Shown here piece by piece: positions 25,276 through 34,396 of a stretch of 64,000 nt of DNA. Every line of letters starts with the position of its first letter. The stretch's first letter is position 1. A program made the translations under genes and the position numbers. This stretch comes from Streptomyces sp. NBC_00239. Lineage in GTDB: Bacteria > Actinomycetota > Actinomycetes > Streptomycetales > Streptomycetaceae. Location: NCBI RefSeq assembly GCF_036194065.1, contig NZ_CP108095.1, positions 5,766,001 to 5,830,000 on the forward strand. Reading direction: 5' to 3'. Below the pieces are notes generated by a model. It searched no databases and was not told where the DNA came from. It saw nothing but the letters and a program-made list of their open reading frames with translations.

Positions 25276-26511
25276 GTGACGGCGACACCCCCAGGCACCC
25301 GAACGGCCCGCATCCGCGACTGGCTCTGCGCGCACCCCCTCGCGACCGACGCCATGCTCGCCGTCGCGGTCCTCGCCGCGATGGTGATGGGCTCCTTCGC
25401 CGACCCGCACGGCGCCAACGGGCCCGTCTTCGGCACCCGCACCCCCGACCTGCCCAGCCTCGGGCTGATGCTGCTCGGCGCGGCCGTGCTCGTGTTCCGG
25501 CGCTGCCGCCCCCGCACGGTCCTCGCCGCGAGCTGCGCCGTCTCCCTGGTCGAACTCCTCGCCGGCCCGCCCCGGGCGCCCGTCGCCATGTGCGCCGTGG
25601 TCGCCCTGTTCACCGTGGCCGCCCGCACCGACCGCCCCACCACCTGGCGGGTCGGCCTGCTCACCATGACCGGCCTGACCGGCGCCGCCATGCTCGCCGG
25701 CCCCATGCCCTGGTACGCGCAGGAGAACCTCGGCCTCTTCGCCTGGACCGGCATGGCCGCGGCCGCCGGAGACGCCGTCCGCAGCCGCCGCGCCTTCATC
25801 GACGCCATCCGCGAACGCGCCGAACGCGCCGAACGCACCCGCGACGAAGAAGCCCGCCGGCGCGTCGCCGAGGAGCGCCTGCGCATCGCCCGCGACCTCC
25901 ACGACGTGGTCGCCCACCACATCGCCCTGGTCAACGTCCAGGCCGGCGTCGCCGCCCACGTCATGGACAAGCGGCCCGACCAGGCCAAGGAAGCCCTCGC
26001 CCACGTCCGTGAGGCCAGCCGCTCCGCACTGGGCGAACTCCGCGCCACCGTCGGCCTGCTCCGCCAGTCCGGCGACCCCGAGGCCCCCACCGAACCCGCC
26101 CCGGGACTGGCCGTACTCGACGAACTCGTCGACACCTTCCGGCACGCCGGCCTCCCCGTGGACGTCGCCCGCGACCCCGGCCAGCCCCCGCTGCCCGCCG
26201 CCGCCGACCTCGCCGTCTACCGGGTGATCCAGGAAGCCCTCACCAACGTCCGCAAGCACGCCGGCGCCGGCGCCCGCGCCGAGGTCAGCGTCGTACGGGT
26301 GGGCCGCGCCCTGGAGGTCACCGTCATCGACGACGGCGGCACCGCACTCGCCGTCCCCGCCCCCGCCGACCCCGGCGGCGGCCACGGCCTCCTCGGCATG
26401 CGCGAACGGGCCGGGGCGCTCGGCGGCAGCTGCGCGGCCGGACCCCGTTACGGAGGCGGCTGGCGGGTCCATGCGATCCTGCCCCTCGACAACGTCAGGG
26501 AGGACGCATGA
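25276..26511 (+). CDS. Sensor histidine kinase, NarL/DesK-type (HisKA_3)
   Basis: A 411-residue kinase from GTG 25276. The N-terminal 150 residues hold about four to five membrane helices (ATDAMLAVAVLAAMVMG; LGLMLLGAAVLVF; APVAMCAVVALFTVAA; LLTMTGLTGAAMLAG). A coiled-coil of RERAERAERTRDEEARRR leads to the dimerisation and phosphoacceptor motif RIARDLHDVVAHHIALVNVQ, and then a HATPase domain with VIQEALTNVRKHAGAG, TVIDDGG and GGGHGLLGMRERAGAL. It has no extracellular sensor domain, so it probably senses a membrane or intracellular signal. The response regulator gene overlaps it by 4 bp (ATGA). The RND pump gene lies 155 bp beyond, a plausible target. Confidence 0.92.
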   Translation: MTATPPGTRTARIRDWLCAHPLATDAMLAVAVLAAMVMGSFADPHGANGPVFGTRTPDLPSLGLMLLGAAVLVFRRCRPRTVLAASCAVSLVELLAGPPRAPVAMCAVVALFTVAARTDRPTTWRVGLLTMTGLTGAAMLAGPMPWYAQENLGLFAWTGMAAAAGDAVRSRRAFIDAIRERAERAERTRDEEARRRVAEERLRIARDLHDVVAHHIALVNVQAGVAAHVMDKRPDQAKEALAHVREASRSALGELRATVGLLRQSGDPEAPTEPAPGLAVLDELVDTFRHAGLPVDVARDPGQPPLPAAADLAVYRVIQEALTNVRKHAGAGARAEVSVVRVGRALEVTVIDDGGTALAVPAPADPGGGHGLLGMRERAGALGGSCAAGPRYGGGWRVHAILPLDNVREDA

Positions 26512-27215
26512 GCACCGAACGCCCCATCAGGGTGCTGCTCGCCGACGACCAGGCCCTGCTGCGCAGCGCCTTCAAGGTCCTCGTGAACTCCGAGCCGGAC
26601 ATGGAGGTCGTCGGCGAGGCCTCCGACGGCGCCCAGGCCGTCGAACTCGCCCGCGAACACCGCGCGGACATCGTCCTCATGGACATCCGGATGCCCGGCA
26701 CCGACGGCCTCGCCGCCACCCGCATGATCAGCGCCGACCCCGACCTCGCCCACGTCCGCGTCGTGATGCTCACGACCTTCGAAGTCGACGAGTACGTGGT
26801 CCAGGCGCTGCGCGCGGGCGCCTCCGGCTTCCTCGGCAAGGGCGCCGAACCCGAGGACCTGCTCGGCGCCATCCGCATCGCCGCAGCCGGCGACGCCCTG
26901 CTCTCCCCGGCCGCCACCAAAGGGCTGATCGCCTCGTTCCTCGCCCAGAGCGGCGGCCCCGGACCCGCCCCGGCCGCCGCCGGCCACGCCGAACGCCTCG
27001 CCGCGCTCACCGTCCGCGAACGCGAGGTCCTCGTCCACGTGGCCGCGGGCCTGTCCAACGACGAGATCGCCGAGCGGCTGGAGGTCAGCCCGCTCACCGT
27101 CAAGACCCACGTGAACCGGGCCATGGCCAAGCTCTCGGCCCGCGACCGCGCCCAACTGGTGGTCATCGCCTACGAATCGGGCCTGGTGCGCCCGCGCGGC
27201 GAGCGGGCGCAGTAG
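26508..27215 (+). CDS. NarL/FixJ-family response regulator
   Basis: A 235-residue regulator with receiver domain (about 6-120: VLLADDQALLRS, phosphoacceptor D59 in VLMDIRMPGTDG, MLTTFEVDEYV, GFLGKGAEPEDLL). The C-terminal LuxR helix-turn-helix (about 160-225) shows LAALTVREREVLVHVAAGLS, EIAERLEVSPLTVKTHVNRAMAKL and RDRAQLVVIAYE. It is cognate to the overlapping upstream kinase. The phosphorylated dimer is expected to bind a promoter; the divergence-free layout and the RND gene immediately downstream make that pump the first candidate target. Confidence 0.94.
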   Translation: MSTERPIRVLLADDQALLRSAFKVLVNSEPDMEVVGEASDGAQAVELAREHRADIVLMDIRMPGTDGLAATRMISADPDLAHVRVVMLTTFEVDEYVVQALRAGASGFLGKGAEPEDLLGAIRIAAAGDALLSPAATKGLIASFLAQSGGPGPAPAAAGHAERLAALTVREREVLVHVAAGLSNDEIAERLEVSPLTVKTHVNRAMAKLSARDRAQLVVIAYESGLVRPRGERAQ

Positions 27216-27370
27216 TCCGCGGCCCCCCGCGTACTCCGATCGCTGTATGCGGGCGGTAAAGGAAGGGACCTGCGGGCGAGGCGGCGGACACCGGGGTCCG
27301 ACAGGGTGGGGTTACCCCCGGTCTCACCACCGGGGCGGCCCCCAGTCTCACAGCAGAGAGATCACCGCCC

Positions 27371-30300
27371 ATGTCCTGGCTGTCCCGCTTCAGCCTCGCA
27401 CAACGTGCCTTGATCGGACTCGTCTCGATCGTCGCGCTCGTGTTCGGCGCCATCGCGATACCGCAGCTCAAGCAGCAGTTGCTGCCGTCCATCGAGCTGC
27501 CCGTCGTCTCCGTCATCGCGCCCTACCAGGGCGCCTCGCCCGACGTGGTCGAAAAGCAGGTCGTCGAACCGCTCGAAGCCACCATCAAGGCCGTCGACGG
27601 CATCACGGGGGTCACCTCCACCGCCAGCGAGGGCAACGCCCTGATCATGGCGACCTTCGACTACGGCGACTCCGGCACCAAGCAGCTCGTCGCCGACGTC
27701 CAGCAGGCCGTCAACCGGGCCCGCGTCCAACTCCCCGCCGACGTCGACCCGCAGGTCGTGGCCGGCTCCACCGACGACATCCCGACGGTGATCCTCGCCG
27801 CCAGCTCCGGCAAGGACCAGCAGGCACTCGCCGACCAGCTGGAACGCACCGTCGTCCCGGTCCTGGAGGACATCGACGGCGTCGGCCTGGTCAGCATCGA
27901 CGGCGTCCGCGACCTGCTCGTCACCGTCACCCCCGACGACGCCAGGCTCGCCCGGGCCGGACTCGACACCGAGGCCCTCGGCCAGGCCCTCCAGGCCGGT
28001 GGCGCCACCGTCCCGGCCGGCGCCTTCGACGAGGAGGGCAAGAACCGCACCGTCCGCGTCGGCACCGGCTTCACCTCGCTCGCCCAGCTCGAAGACCTGC
28101 GGGTGCCCGTCGGCCGCGGCAAGCCCGCCGTCCGCCTCGGCGACGTCGCCGAGGTCGCCCAGCGGCCCGCCCCCGCCGACGCCATCACCCGTACCGACGG
28201 CAAGCCCAGCCTCGCCCTCGTCATCACGATGGACAAGGACGGCAGCGCCGTCGCCATCTCCGACGCCGTCAAGGACAAGCTCCCCGAGCTGCGCGCCGAC
28301 CTCGGCGCCGGCGCCGCCCTGACCGTCGTCAGCGACCAGGGCCCGGCCGTCGCCAAATCGATCTCCAGCCTCACCACCGAAGGCATGCTCGGCCTGGCCT
28401 TCGCCGTGATCGTGATCCTGGTCTTCCTCGCCTCGCTGCGCTCGACCCTGGTCACCGCGGTCTCCATCCCGCTCTCGGTCGTGCTCGCGCTGATCGTGCT
28501 GTGGACCCGCGACCTGTCGCTCAACATGCTCACGCTGGGCGCCCTGACCATCGCCATCGGCCGGGTCGTCGACGACTCGATCGTGGTCCTGGAGAACATC
28601 AAGCGCCACCTCGGCTACGGCGAGGAGCGCGAGTCCGCGATCATCACCGCGGTCAAGGAGGTCGCCGGCGCGGTCACCTCCTCCACCCTCACCACCGTCG
28701 CCGTCTTCCTGCCGATCGGCCTGGTCGGCGGCATGATCGGCGAGCTCTTCGGCTCGTTCTCGCTGACCGTCACCGCGGCCCTGCTCGCCTCGCTGCTGGT
28801 CTCGCTGACCGTCGTCCCGGTCCTGTCGTTCTGGTTCCTGCGGGCCCCGAAGGGCATCGACCCGGCCGACGCCGAGAGCGCGGCCGAGGCCCGCCGGGCC
28901 GCCGAGGAGAAGGAGGCCCGCAGCCGCCTCCAGCGCGGCTACGTGCCGGTGCTGCGCTTCGCCACCCGGCGCCGGCTGACCAGCGTCGCCATCGCCCTCG
29001 TGGTGCTCGTCGCCACCTTCGCCATGGCCCCGCTGCTCAAGACCAACTTCTTCGACCAGGGCGAGCAGGACATCCTGACGGTCAAGCAGGAACTCCCGGC
29101 AGGCACCAGCCTGTCCGCGTCCGACGCGGCGGCCCGCAAGGTCGAGCAGGTCCTCGCCGAGACCGACGGCGTCAAGACGTACCAGGTACGGGTCGGCTCC
29201 GCCGGCTTCCTCGCGGCCTTCGGCGGCGGCACGGACTCCAACCAGGCCCAGTACAACGTGACGCTGGAGGACTCCTCCTCGTACGAGCGGACCCGGGACA
29301 GCATCGCGAAGTCCCTGGCCGGCCTCGACGGCATCGGCGAGACGACCATCGCCGCCGGCGACGGCTTCGCCAACCAGGACCTGAAGGTCGTGGTCAAGGC
29401 CGGCGACGCGGCCGTGCTCAAGCAGGCGGCCCAGCAGGTACGGGACATGGTGGCCGGTCTCGACGACGTCAGCGACGTCCAGAGCGACCTTTCCCAGTCG
29501 GTGCCCCGGATCTCCGTGAGCGCCGGCCCCAAGGCGGCGGACGCGGGCCTGAACCAGGCCGCGCTGGGCCGGATCGTCGCCCAGGCGGTGCGCGGCACGA
29601 CCGTCGGCAAGGCGGTCCTCGACGACACCGAGCGGGACATCGTCATCACCTCCACGCACCCGGCGCGGACCCTCGCCGAGCTGCGGGCGCTGCCGGTCGG
29701 CCCCGCGAAGCTCGGCGACCTCGCCCGGGTCGAACTCGTCCCCGGCCCGGTCGCGATGACCCGGATCGACGGCAACCGCGCCGCCACCATCTCGGCGAAG
29801 CCCGACGGCGAGAACACCGGCGCCGTCAGCTCGGCGCTGCAGACGAAGCTGAAGGCCCTGGACCTGCCCGAGGGCGCCACGGCCTCCCTCGGCGGCGTCT
29901 CGGAGGACCAGGACGAGGCCTTCGCCTCGCTGTTCCTGGCCATGTTCGCGGCCATCGCGATCGTCTTCATGCTGCTGGTCGCGACCTTCCGCAGCCTGGT
30001 CCAGCCGCTGATCCTGCTGGTGTCGATCCCGTTCGCGGCCACCGGCGCCATCGGCCTGCTGCTCGTCACCGGCACCCCGATGGGCGTCCCGGCGATGATC
30101 GGCATGCTGATGCTCATCGGCATCGTGGTCACCAACGCCATCGTGCTGATCGACCTGATCAACCAGTACCGGGCCCAGGGCCTGGGCGTGGTGGAAGCGG
30201 TCGTCGAGGGCGGCCGGCACCGGCTGCGCCCGATCCTGATGACGGCACTGGCGACGATCTTCGCGCTGCTGCCGATGGCGCTCGGCGTCACCGGCGAGGG

Positions 30301-30514
30301 CGGCTTCATCTCCAAGCCGCTCGCGATCGTGGTGATCGGCGGCCTGGTCACCTCGACCCTGCTGACGCTGCTGCTGGTGCCGACGCTCTACGCGATGGTC
30401 GAGCTCCGCAAGGAGCGCCGGGCGGCCAGGCGCGCCGCGAAGCGGGCCACCCGCCTCGCGGTGGTCCCGGCGCAGGCGGCGCCGGACGACGACGAGGCTT
30501 CGGCCAAGGTCTGA
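27371..30514 (+). CDS. RND-superfamily efflux permease (AcrB/HAE1-like)
   Basis: A 1047-residue proton-driven exporter. The first helix (RALIGLVSIVALVFGAIAIPQL) and the periplasmic-type PN/PC domain (VVSVIAPYQGASPDVVEKQV) are typical of AcrB relatives, as are LGALTIAIGRVVDDSIVVLE (motif with the charged TM4 residues) and TTVAVFLPIGLVGGMIGELF. The second half repeats the pattern (VFMLLVATFRSLVQPLILLV, GIVVTNAIVLIDLINQYRAQG, RPILMTALATIFALLPMAL). No membrane-fusion protein or outer-membrane channel gene is nearby, as in other Gram-positive HAE1 proteins, so it would export alone or with unlinked partners. It lies downstream of the two-component operon in the same direction. Substrate unknown. 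Confidence 0.9.
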   Translation: MSWLSRFSLAQRALIGLVSIVALVFGAIAIPQLKQQLLPSIELPVVSVIAPYQGASPDVVEKQVVEPLEATIKAVDGITGVTSTASEGNALIMATFDYGDSGTKQLVADVQQAVNRARVQLPADVDPQVVAGSTDDIPTVILAASSGKDQQALADQLERTVVPVLEDIDGVGLVSIDGVRDLLVTVTPDDARLARAGLDTEALGQALQAGGATVPAGAFDEEGKNRTVRVGTGFTSLAQLEDLRVPVGRGKPAVRLGDVAEVAQRPAPADAITRTDGKPSLALVITMDKDGSAVAISDAVKDKLPELRADLGAGAALTVVSDQGPAVAKSISSLTTEGMLGLAFAVIVILVFLASLRSTLVTAVSIPLSVVLALIVLWTRDLSLNMLTLGALTIAIGRVVDDSIVVLENIKRHLGYGEERESAIITAVKEVAGAVTSSTLTTVAVFLPIGLVGGMIGELFGSFSLTVTAALLASLLVSLTVVPVLSFWFLRAPKGIDPADAESAAEARRAAEEKEARSRLQRGYVPVLRFATRRRLTSVAIALVVLVATFAMAPLLKTNFFDQGEQDILTVKQELPAGTSLSASDAAARKVEQVLAETDGVKTYQVRVGSAGFLAAFGGGTDSNQAQYNVTLEDSSSYERTRDSIAKSLAGLDGIGETTIAAGDGFANQDLKVVVKAGDAAVLKQAAQQVRDMVAGLDDVSDVQSDLSQSVPRISVSAGPKAADAGLNQAALGRIVAQAVRGTTVGKAVLDDTERDIVITSTHPARTLAELRALPVGPAKLGDLARVELVPGPVAMTRIDGNRAATISAKPDGENTGAVSSALQTKLKALDLPEGATASLGGVSEDQDEAFASLFLAMFAAIAIVFMLLVATFRSLVQPLILLVSIPFAATGAIGLLLVTGTPMGVPAMIGMLMLIGIVVTNAIVLIDLINQYRAQGLGVVEAVVEGGRHRLRPILMTALATIFALLPMALGVTGEGGFISKPLAIVVIGGLVTSTLLTLLLVPTLYAMVELRKERRAARRAAKRATRLAVVPAQAAPDDDEASAKV

Positions 30515-30555
30515 CGGGTCCGGGTCCGGGTCCGGCGGCAGCGGGCCCGGACACG

Positions 30556-30593
30556 CCGAAGGGGCGCCCCTCACCGGAGGGGCGCCCCTTCGG
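30556..30593. terminator. Bidirectional terminator between the RND gene and nadA
   Basis: Perfect 17-bp stem (30556-30572 with 30577-30593, core GAAGGGGCGCCCCTC) around the loop ACCG, midway between the convergent RND gene and nadA. It can serve both strands. Confidence 0.88.
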
Positions 30594-30662
30594 GCGTTGC
30601 GTGTGCGCGGTGCCGCCCGCGTACGCGGACGGGGCCCGTACGGGGACGGGGCCGTGCGCGGG

Positions 30663-31841
30663 TTACGGGAGGGCGAGCATCCGCTCCAGCGCGAGCTTCG
30701 CGAAGCTCTCCGTCTCCTTGTCGACCTGGATCTGGTTGACGAGGTTGCCCTCGGCCAGCGACTCCAGCGTCCACACCAGGTGCGGGAGGTCGATGCGGTT
30801 CATCGTGGAGCAGAAGCAGACCGTCTTGTCGAGGAAGACGACTTCCTTGTCCTCGGCGGCGAAACGGTTCGCCAGACGCTGGACCAGGTTCAGCTCCGTG
30901 CCGATGGCCCACTTGGAGCCGGCCGGGGCCGCCTCCAGCATCTTGATGATGTACTCCGTCGAGCCGACGTAGTCCGCGGCCGCGACGACCTCGTGCTTGC
31001 ACTCCGGGTGCACGAGGACGTTCACCCCGGGGATGCGGGCCCGCACGTCGTTGACCGAGTCGACCGAGAACCGGCCGTGCACCGAGCAGTGGCCGCGCCA
31101 CAGGATCATCTTCGCCGCGCGCAGCTCCTCGGCGGTCAGACCGCCGTTGGGCTTGTGCGGGTTGTAGAGCACGCAGTCGTCCAGGGACATGCCCATGTCG
31201 CGGACGGCGGTGTTGCGGCCCAGGTGCTGGTCCGGCAGGAAGAGGATCTTCTCGCCCTGCTCGAAGGCCCAGTCCAGGGCCTTCTTCGCGTTGGACGACG
31301 TGCAGATCGTGCCGCCGTGCTTGCCGGTGAAGGCCTTGATGTCGGCGGAGGAGTTCATGTACGAGACGGGGACGGTGACACCCGCCACACCCGCCTCGGT
31401 GAGCACGTCCCAGCACTCGGCGACCTGCTCGGCGGTGGCCATGTCGGCCATCGAGCAGCCCGCGGCCAGGTCCGGCAGGACCACCTTCTGGTCGTCGGTG
31501 GTGAGGATGTCCGCCGACTCGGCCATGAAGTGCACGCCGCAGAAGACGATGTACTCGGCCTCCGGCTTGGCGGCCGCGTCCTTGGCCAGCTTGAAGGAGT
31601 CGCCGGTCACGTCCGCGAACTCGATGACCTCGTCACGCTGGTAGTGGTGGCCGAGGATGAAGACCTTGTCCCCGAGCTTCTCCTTGGCGGCGCGGGCGCG
31701 CGCCACGAGGTCCGGGTCGGACGGCGAGGGCAGGTCGCCCGGGCACTCGACGCCGCGCTCGCTCTTGGGGTCGGCCTCGCGGCCGAGCAGCAGCAGGGCA
31801 AGGGGCGTCGGCTGGACGTCCAAAGGCTGGGCGGTGGTCAC
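30663..31841 (-). CDS. nadA: Quinolinate synthase
   Basis: 4Fe-4S enzyme of de novo NAD synthesis that condenses iminoaspartate with dihydroxyacetone phosphate, 392 residues from GTG 31841. GAAAGGG lies about 8 nt upstream; the frame is open to a TTG at 31874. Family features: VFILGHHYQRDEV, FADVTGDSFKLAKDA, the first cluster cysteine in IVFCGVHFMAES, then LAAGCSMADM, TSSNAKKALDWAFEQG, LVHPECKHEV with the second cysteine, and FLDKTVCFCSTMNRIDLPHL with the third. The nadB and nadC genes are not in the window. The divergent gene is the Fe-S carrier erpA, a fitting neighbour for a cluster enzyme. An A+T-rich palindrome in the shared gap may be the operator. Confidence 0.94.
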   Translation of the reverse strand: MTTAQPLDVQPTPLALLLLGREADPKSERGVECPGDLPSPSDPDLVARARAAKEKLGDKVFILGHHYQRDEVIEFADVTGDSFKLAKDAAAKPEAEYIVFCGVHFMAESADILTTDDQKVVLPDLAAGCSMADMATAEQVAECWDVLTEAGVAGVTVPVSYMNSSADIKAFTGKHGGTICTSSNAKKALDWAFEQGEKILFLPDQHLGRNTAVRDMGMSLDDCVLYNPHKPNGGLTAEELRAAKMILWRGHCSVHGRFSVDSVNDVRARIPGVNVLVHPECKHEVVAAADYVGSTEYIIKMLEAAPAGSKWAIGTELNLVQRLANRFAAEDKEVVFLDKTVCFCSTMNRIDLPHLVWTLESLAEGNLVNQIQVDKETESFAKLALERMLALP

Positions 31842-32147
31842 GACACGCACCCTTTCTGTTTCTGCGACTGGCAAGTCTGCAATCAGCGACTACACGACTT
31901 CTCGTCTAGTTGACGTTATCTATCATAACTGCTTCACGTCACTTTGACGATGCCGATAGTGTCGATGTGACGAATTCGGGTCCGGCCCGCGAGGGGGTCC
32001 ACCCCTGTGCCCCGGTGTGCGAGCATGAATGTCTGAGACATGCGTCAGGCCCGGAATGAATCCGCGGCCCCGTCGGTTGCCACCGACGGCAAGAGTCCGA
32101 CGTTTCCTCCCCCGCCGGGGAGCCGCCCACTTCGGGAGTGAATGCAG
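31842..32147. promoter_or_regulatory. Divergent nadA/erpA regulatory region with inverted repeat
   Basis: This 306-bp region holds the only markedly A+T-rich stretch nearby (31895-31975). An inverted repeat GTTAT-N5-ATAAC lies at 31915-31929. Read on the minus strand it contains TATGAT, a good -10 for nadA. TTGACG at about 31944-31949 could be a -35 for the plus-strand erpA transcript. NAD-pathway regulators exist in actinobacteria, but I cannot name the one acting here. The rest of the gap has no gene. GGGAG (about 32134-32138) is the erpA ribosome binding site. Confidence 0.5.
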
Positions 32148-32504
32148 ATGTCCGTTCAGGACGACAAGACCACTGTGACCGACGGCATCCTCCTGTCCGA
32201 CGCCGCTGCGGCCAAGGTCAAGGCGCTGCTGGAGCAGGAAGGCCGGGAAGACCTGGCGCTGCGCGTCGCCGTTCAGCCCGGCGGCTGCTCCGGCCTGCGC
32301 TACCAGCTCTTCTTCGACGAGCGCTCGCTCGACGGCGACGTCCTGAAGGACTTCGACGGCGTCAAGGTCGTCACCGACCGCATGAGCGCCCCGTACCTGG
32401 GCGGCGCCTCCATCGACTTCGTCGACACCATCGAGAAGCAGGGCTTCACGATCGACAACCCGAACGCCACCGGCTCCTGCGCCTGCGGCGACTCGTTCAG
32501 CTAG
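32148..32504 (+). CDS. erpA: Iron-sulfur cluster insertion protein (A-type carrier, HesB/IscA family)
   Basis: A 118-residue A-type carrier that hands Fe-S clusters to apo-proteins. The three conserved cysteines are present in the family pattern: PGGCSGLRYQLFFDE and the C-terminal SCACGDSFS. The hydrophobic core SAPYLGGASIDFVDTIEKQG also matches. ATG 32148 is preferred because GGGAG is about 9 nt upstream; ATG 32142 is too close. It is divergent from the cluster enzyme nadA. The mycobacterial chromosome keeps the same carrier near adoK and ctaC. A strong terminator follows. Confidence 0.93.
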   Translation: MSVQDDKTTVTDGILLSDAAAAKVKALLEQEGREDLALRVAVQPGGCSGLRYQLFFDERSLDGDVLKDFDGVKVVTDRMSAPYLGGASIDFVDTIEKQGFTIDNPNATGSCACGDSFS

Positions 32505-32543
32505 TCGGACCGGCCCCCGCGCGGGGCCGCTCCGCACGCACGC

Positions 32544-32580
32544 CGGAGGGGCGGTGCCGATTTCCGGCACCGCCCCTCCG
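32544..32580. terminator. Terminator between erpA and the convergent membrane protein gene
   Basis: Perfect 16-bp stem (CGGAGGGGCGGTGCCG at 32544-32559 with its complement at 32565-32580) around loop ATTTC, lying between convergent genes and usable by both. Confidence 0.88.
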
Positions 32581-32613
32581 ACGTACCCGACGTCCCCGCG
32601 GGCGAGGCCGCCC

Positions 32614-34035
32614 CTACTGCCGGGGCAGCGCCTCGCCCGTCGTGGCGTCGACGACCCGGCGGGTGCCGAGCGGCTCGTCCAGCGTCGCCGTCAGGGTCAT
32701 TTCCTTGGCGATCAGGATGCAGGCCCGGTCCGGGTCGGTCGGGGTGTCGATCACCCGCACCGCCACCGTCCGCGGGTGCTCCCGCACCTCCAGTGCGTAG
32801 GTGCTGCACACCCCGCCCCAGAAGTTCACCGTCAGCTTCCGGCCGTTCTCCGCGTACGAGAAGCCGGGCACGGTACGGGTCTCCGGCGGGGTCCGCGGCC
32901 CGTCCGCCGCGGCCGGCTGGGCCACGACGTGCCCCGGCCCGCCGTCCTGGCCCGCCACCGAGAACAGCCACGCCGGCACCAGCTGCCGGACCCCGCCCTC
33001 GGTGCCCGGGGTGAGCCCCAGCACGGCCCCCGTGACCTTCTCGGTCCGCGTGGGCTCCGCCGGGCCGGTGCCGTCGGGCAGGCACGGCACCTGCGGGGTG
33101 TCCTGCGCCGCGTCCGGCGCGATGTCCCGCGCCGCGCCCTCGTCGGTGATGCCCGCGCGGTCCGGCACCGGGGTGGCGCAGCCGCCGATCCGGGGCCTGG
33201 GCGCGGCCGCGTTCAGCCGCTCCAGCGCCTGCTCCGCCGTCAGCACGTCGCGGACGGGCCCGCGGACCGGCGCCGCCAGCTCGCCGCTGCCGCCGACCAC
33301 CTGCCCGTCCGGCCCGATCTGCACCTTGGTCTGCCAGTTGTGGGTGGGCAGTCCGCCGACCACCGGATCCGCGGCCACCACCCGTACGGCGCCCGCCACC
33401 AGCGAGGCGTCGAGCTTCGCGCCGCTCAGGCCGGCCGCCTTCAGCACCGGCTGCGCGGCCGCCTTGGCCGCCGCCTCGCCCACCGGTGCGCCGGAGCCCG
33501 GGTCGGCGCCGCCCTCCTGGGGCGCCACGGGTCCGCAGGTGTCCTTGCCGCGTGCGCAGTCGTCCCCGCCGCCCGCCTGGTAGCGCGTGTACGTCCAGGC
33601 GCCCGGGGCCTCCCGGTTCACCTGGAGGCGGGGGCCGGACGGGTCCTTGAAGACCCCGGCCCGCCACATGCCGCCGGACAGCCGGGGCGCGCCGTCGATG
33701 CCGAGGGCGGCGGCCAGCCGGGCCACCTCGGCCCCGGTCACCTCCGCGGCGAACCGGTAGTCGGGCGCCGATCCCGGCCCCTGCGGCAGTGCCACCGCGG
33801 CCCGGTAGGCGACCCCGCCGCCGCCCGGGTCCGGCTCGCCGGGCGCGATGCCCGGCGGGGGAGTGGTGGGCCCCGGGGCGGGCGTCCGCGCGGCCGCCGG
33901 AGCGGCGCTCTGGCCGCCGTAGGCCGTGGTCGCCCAGTACGCCGTACCGCCGCCCGCGAGCAGCACGGCGGCCGCGATCGAGGCGACGGTCAGGGAGGGC
34001 CGCCGTTTCCGTGAGGTGGTGCGTTCACCGGTCAC
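32614..34035 (-). CDS. Membrane-anchored extracytoplasmic protein of unknown function
   Basis: A 473-residue protein starting at GTG 34035, 7 nt after AAGGAG (34043-34048). One N-terminal membrane anchor (SLTVASIAAAVLLAGGGTAYWA) follows a short basic cytoplasmic tail. The rest is a large external domain with Pro-rich entry (TPAPGPTTPPPGIAPG), paired cysteines (DDCARGKDTCGPV, GGCATPV, VPCLPD, GGVCSTY, DRACILI) and a two-domain alternating beta appearance. Position between erpA and adoK matches a membrane protein in mycobacteria (Rv2203 region), which supports orthology by location only. Function unknown; possibly a cell-envelope or signalling scaffold. The frame is open to 34416, but the upstream part is not coding. 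Confidence 0.75.
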   Translation of the reverse strand: MTGERTTSRKRRPSLTVASIAAAVLLAGGGTAYWATTAYGGQSAAPAAARTPAPGPTTPPPGIAPGEPDPGGGGVAYRAAVALPQGPGSAPDYRFAAEVTGAEVARLAAALGIDGAPRLSGGMWRAGVFKDPSGPRLQVNREAPGAWTYTRYQAGGGDDCARGKDTCGPVAPQEGGADPGSGAPVGEAAAKAAAQPVLKAAGLSGAKLDASLVAGAVRVVAADPVVGGLPTHNWQTKVQIGPDGQVVGGSGELAAPVRGPVRDVLTAEQALERLNAAAPRPRIGGCATPVPDRAGITDEGAARDIAPDAAQDTPQVPCLPDGTGPAEPTRTEKVTGAVLGLTPGTEGGVRQLVPAWLFSVAGQDGGPGHVVAQPAAADGPRTPPETRTVPGFSYAENGRKLTVNFWGGVCSTYALEVREHPRTVAVRVIDTPTDPDRACILIAKEMTLTATLDEPLGTRRVVDATTGEALPRQ

Positions 34036-34139
34036 CGCATCGCTCCTTCGCCGTCCTTGGTGCCGGTGGGACGGACCCGGACGCCATCCGGTTCCCGCGA
34101 TGGGGCCGGGCGGGGGTCGGCCGGGGCCCGGGCGGCGGG

Positions 34140-34355
34140 TCAGTCCCCGTACGCGGCCGTGCCGGCGATCAGCCGGGCCGAGGAGGGCGGGACGCTGATC
34201 CCGTGGATCTGGGAGGGCGCCACCCGGACGGGCGCCGGCCCGGCGGGCACCGCCCAGTGCGGGGCCATCCGCGCGCAGTCGCCGAGCAGCTGCGCGAGAC
34301 CGGATTCGGCCGTCCGGTCGGCGGTGGACGTGGCGGAGTCGGGGTATGTCCTCAT
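34140..34355 (-). CDS. Small hypothetical protein
   Basis: A 71-residue open frame starting ATG 34355 (MRTYPDSATSTADRTAE). It contains one helical stretch GLAQLLGDCARM and VRVAPSQIHGISVPPSSA, and no recognised family. The upstream mini-frame MLTVPA ends in the ATGA overlap with this start, and CATAGA lies just before it, so the start region may be leaderless or translationally coupled. It precedes the membrane-anchored protein gene by 104 bp on the same strand. It is plausible from position, but codon evidence alone is modest. Confidence 0.45.
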   Translation of the reverse strand: MRTYPDSATSTADRTAESGLAQLLGDCARMAPHWAVPAGPAPVRVAPSQIHGISVPPSSARLIAGTAAYGD

Positions 34356-34396
34356 GCGGGCACCGTAAGCATGTCGCTCTATGCGAAGAAAGAGCT

